Source: Sediminicola arcticus (lineage in GTDB: Bacteria; Bacteroidota; Bacteroidia; Flavobacteriales; Flavobacteriaceae). Taken from it: DNA of 64,000 bases. Below are positions 62,239-64,000 of the stretch, piece by piece. Position 1 is the first letter of the stretch, and every line of letters starts with the position of its first letter. A program made the translations under genes and the position numbers. The stretch covers positions 620,001 through 684,000 of the forward strand of contig NZ_JBEXAE010000001.1 in assembly GCF_040566695.1 (NCBI RefSeq), given 5' to 3'. A model generated the notes under the pieces. That model did not search any database, was not told where the DNA came from, and worked only from the letters and a program-made list of their open reading frames with translations.

Positions 62239-63453
62239 ATGATAGACGTACTAAAAATCCGTAAAGATTTTCCAATACTACAACGGGAAGTGAATGGTAA
62301 GCCTTTGGTTTATTTGGACAATGCTGCTACCTCACAAACACCGCAACAGGTGATAGATGTGATCGTGGATTACTACAGCAGGTACAATGCCAATATCCAT
62401 AGAGGAGTGCATACGCTTTCACAAGAGGCTACCGATGCTTACGAGCAGTCCAGACAAAAAATACAACATCATTTTAATGCGGGTCATCCCTATGAGATCA
62501 TATTTACATCTGGTACTACCCATGCCATTAATTTAGTGGCCAATGGGTTTGCATCTATCCTTAAAAAAGGGGATGAGATCATGGTATCCGCTTTAGAGCA
62601 CCATTCCAATATTGTGCCATGGCAAATGCTGTGTGAGCGCACAGGAGCTATTTTGAAGGTCATTCCTATGGACCTGAACGGAGAACTGATCATGTCCGAA
62701 TACCATAAATTGCTTTCCAATAAAACGAAATTGGTTTTCTGTAACCACGTGTCAAATGCCTTGGGAACGGTGAATCCAATCGTTGAAATTATTAATGCTG
62801 CCCATGAAATTGGTGCTGCGGTCCTCATTGATGGGGCCCAAGCTGCTCCTCATATTAAAGCCGATGTTCAGGCATTAGATGTGGATTTTTATGTGGTATC
62901 TGGACATAAATTATGTGGTCCTACGGGGGTTGGGGTATTGTATGGGAAAGAGGAATGGCTGCGGAAATTACCCCCATATCAGGGTGGGGGTGAAATGATT
63001 GCAGAGGTGAGCTTTGAAAAGACCACCTACGCTGATCTGCCCCATAAATTTGAGGCAGGGACTCCGAACATTTGTGGCGGTATCGCTCTGGGAGCAGCAC
63101 TGGACTATATGAACAATATAGGTCTGGAGACTATTGCTGCCTATGAGCACGAGTTATTGGAATATGCAACGGAGCAACTTTTGGCCATTGAAGACTTGAA
63201 GATTTATGGGCAGGCCAAAGAAAAGACGGCTGTGATTTCTTTTAACATAGAGGGGATCCACCCCTATGATATTGGTGCTATCTTGGACAAATTAGGGGTG
63301 GCTGTACGCACAGGACACCACTGTGCCCAACCTATTATGGACTTTTATAAGATTCCAGGAACAGTAAGGGCCAGTTTTAGCTTTTACAATACCAAGGAAG
63401 AGGTGGATATTTTGGTGGCGAGTGTAAAGCGAGCCAAAAATATGCTCCAATAG
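62239..63453 (+). CDS. sufS: Cysteine desulfurase SufS
   Basis: Start 62239 (MIDVLKIRKDFPILQREVNGK) matches the family's usual N-terminus and the promoter position. The 404-residue PLP enzyme has VYLDNAATSQTP, HRGVHTLSQEATD, the PLP lysine in VSGHKLCGPTGVG (Lys224) and the active-site Cys in RTGHHCAQP (Cys362), placing it in type II (SufS/CsdA). It provides persulfide sulfur for SufBC2D. No SufE/SufU gene appears in the window; the partner must be elsewhere. Confidence 0.95.
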   Translation: MIDVLKIRKDFPILQREVNGKPLVYLDNAATSQTPQQVIDVIVDYYSRYNANIHRGVHTLSQEATDAYEQSRQKIQHHFNAGHPYEIIFTSGTTHAINLVANGFASILKKGDEIMVSALEHHSNIVPWQMLCERTGAILKVIPMDLNGELIMSEYHKLLSNKTKLVFCNHVSNALGTVNPIVEIINAAHEIGAAVLIDGAQAAPHIKADVQALDVDFYVVSGHKLCGPTGVGVLYGKEEWLRKLPPYQGGGEMIAEVSFEKTTYADLPHKFEAGTPNICGGIALGAALDYMNNIGLETIAAYEHELLEYATEQLLAIEDLKIYGQAKEKTAVISFNIEGIHPYDIGAILDKLGVAVRTGHHCAQPIMDFYKIPGTVRASFSFYNTKEEVDILVASVKRAKNMLQ

Positions 63454-63476
63454 CCTTTACTTTTTTTAGTATTTAC

Positions 63477-63519
63477 CTACAAGCCCCAAAAAAAATAATA
63501 TTTTTTTTGGGGCTTGTAG
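63477..63519 (+). terminator. Very strong hairpin terminator after sufS
   Basis: A perfect 20-bp stem (63477-63496 with 63500-63519, loop AAT) contains CTACAAGCCCC followed by eight A, matched by eight T and GGGGCTTGTAG. It is followed by TTTTTGG. The A/T runs inside the stem are unusual; it works in either direction. Confidence 0.85.
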
Positions 63520-63658
63520 TTTTTGGACTACACTACGTTTATCGATGAAATGCAGTTTTTTGAAGTAGTTCTCATGGGAAATATATTTATCAATAAGCTA
63601 AGTATTTGTTAAAATATTATATATTCGGAACTGATAACTACAAAAACTAAATTGAATT

Positions 63659-64000
63659 ATGAAAAAAGTATTTTTAGGTTTTGCGGCGTTTGCCATGGTG
63701 CTTACTTCTTGCGAGAATTAGCAAAATGAAATTAGTAATGATATCTCTCAAGAGGTGCAGGTAGATATGAGCGATTTTACATTGTTAGTTGCAGATGATG
63801 ATATTGCAGGGAAATCTGCCAATGCTTTAGACAAATGCCATTCTATGAAAAACTTGGAGTATCGTCTTAAAAAGGACCCTGGTCTTCAAAAGAAAATGTA
63901 TGATATAGAATACCAAACTAGAAAAGCTACAGCCATGAAATCTACCACTGGAAAGGGCAAGCCAGTCGGTGGCGGCGATGGCGGAACTCCACCACCAATT
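63659..64000 (+). pseudogene. M43-like zinc metalloprotease lipoprotein, N-terminal part with an in-frame amber codon (cut by window edge)
   Basis: The frame begins MKKVFLGFAAFAMVLTSCEN, a signal peptide with lipobox TSC at Cys18, but codon 21 is TAG (63719-63721). The frame then stays open to the window end: QNEISNDISQEVQVDMSDF, then DKCHSMKNLEYRLKKDPGLQKKMYDIEYQTRKA. This resembles the propeptide before the catalytic domain in secreted M43-type proteases of Bacteroidota (the H-x-M-x-x-L ... DP ... IE pattern). The catalytic domain lies beyond the window. Either the gene is broken, or reading through the stop or a sequencing error must be invoked. Family assignment is tentative. Confidence 0.6.

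Noticed and set aside
1..64000. CRISPR arrays, tRNA, rRNA, phage or transposon genes, defence islands
   Set aside because: I looked through all gene-poor gaps on both strands and found no direct-repeat arrays, cloverleaf patterns, transposases or integrases.

Overview
The window is AT-rich chromosomal DNA from a member of the Bacteroidota, almost certainly a Flavobacteriaceae species, probably marine; the genus cannot be fixed from the sequence. The evidence is a SusC/SusD pair, two gliding/type IX secretion lipoproteins (SprE/PorW and GldH), a B-type succinate dehydrogenase, an ATP synthase operon without beta and epsilon subunits, promoters of the TTTG / TAnnTTTG type, and little sign of Shine-Dalgarno sequences. 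No rRNA, tRNA, CRISPR array, insertion sequence or prophage was seen. Nearly everything is core genome, so the interesting points are decayed genes, regulatory structures and unusual architectures.

Layout. 1-4.4 kb: end of a SusD gene (cut by the window edge), SusC and a DUF2064 protein. 4.7-5.3 kb: an internally deleted oxidoreductase remnant and a 14-bp inverted repeat. 5.3-10.6 kb: a patatin phospholipase, a PaaE-like ferredoxin reductase, and a PadR-controlled ABC export cassette (PadR, membrane protein, DUF5687, ATPase). 10.8-19.6 kb: sprE, a bactofilin, atpZ, a DUF6168-like membrane protein and atpBEFHAG, with strong hairpins after atpE and atpA. 19.7-26.3 kb: an envelope cluster of lipoprotein, flippase, dUTPase, nucleotidyltransferase, TPR protein, DUF4292 (LolB-like) and an EnvC-like protein whose LytM domain looks catalytically dead. 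26.3-30.3 kb: thioesterase, HU/SPOR protein, a decayed dprA, trpS and plsC. 30.4-34 kb: a lipoprotein, an ECF sigma factor and a protein that appears to run from an inner-membrane anti-sigma domain to an outer-membrane barrel, then recA.

34-44.3 kb: a candidate small RNA, trhO, ricT-gldH-PBP1A in an overlapping operon, scoAB, a mini-ORF closed by a strong terminator, a GNAT acetyltransferase, a serine hydrolase and an aminotransferase. 44.6-56.9 kb: sdhCAB, an aspartoacylase-like protein, a large BNR-repeat protein, aminopeptidase P, BrnQ, a small Cys/His protein and thiL. 57.1-63.5 kb: sufA, sufB, a lactonase-like MBL lipoprotein, sufC and sufD, then sufS from its own promoter. The window ends in a secreted M43-like protease gene with an in-frame amber codon just after its lipobox.

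Together these genes cover energy conversion (SDH and ATP synthase), Fe-S assembly (Suf, which supplies SdhB and possibly RicT), envelope building and T9SS/gliding. The best candidates for less-described biology are the sigma/trans-envelope anti-sigma operon, the small RNA beside recA, the intercistronic hairpins in the atp operon, and the secreted lactonase inside suf.
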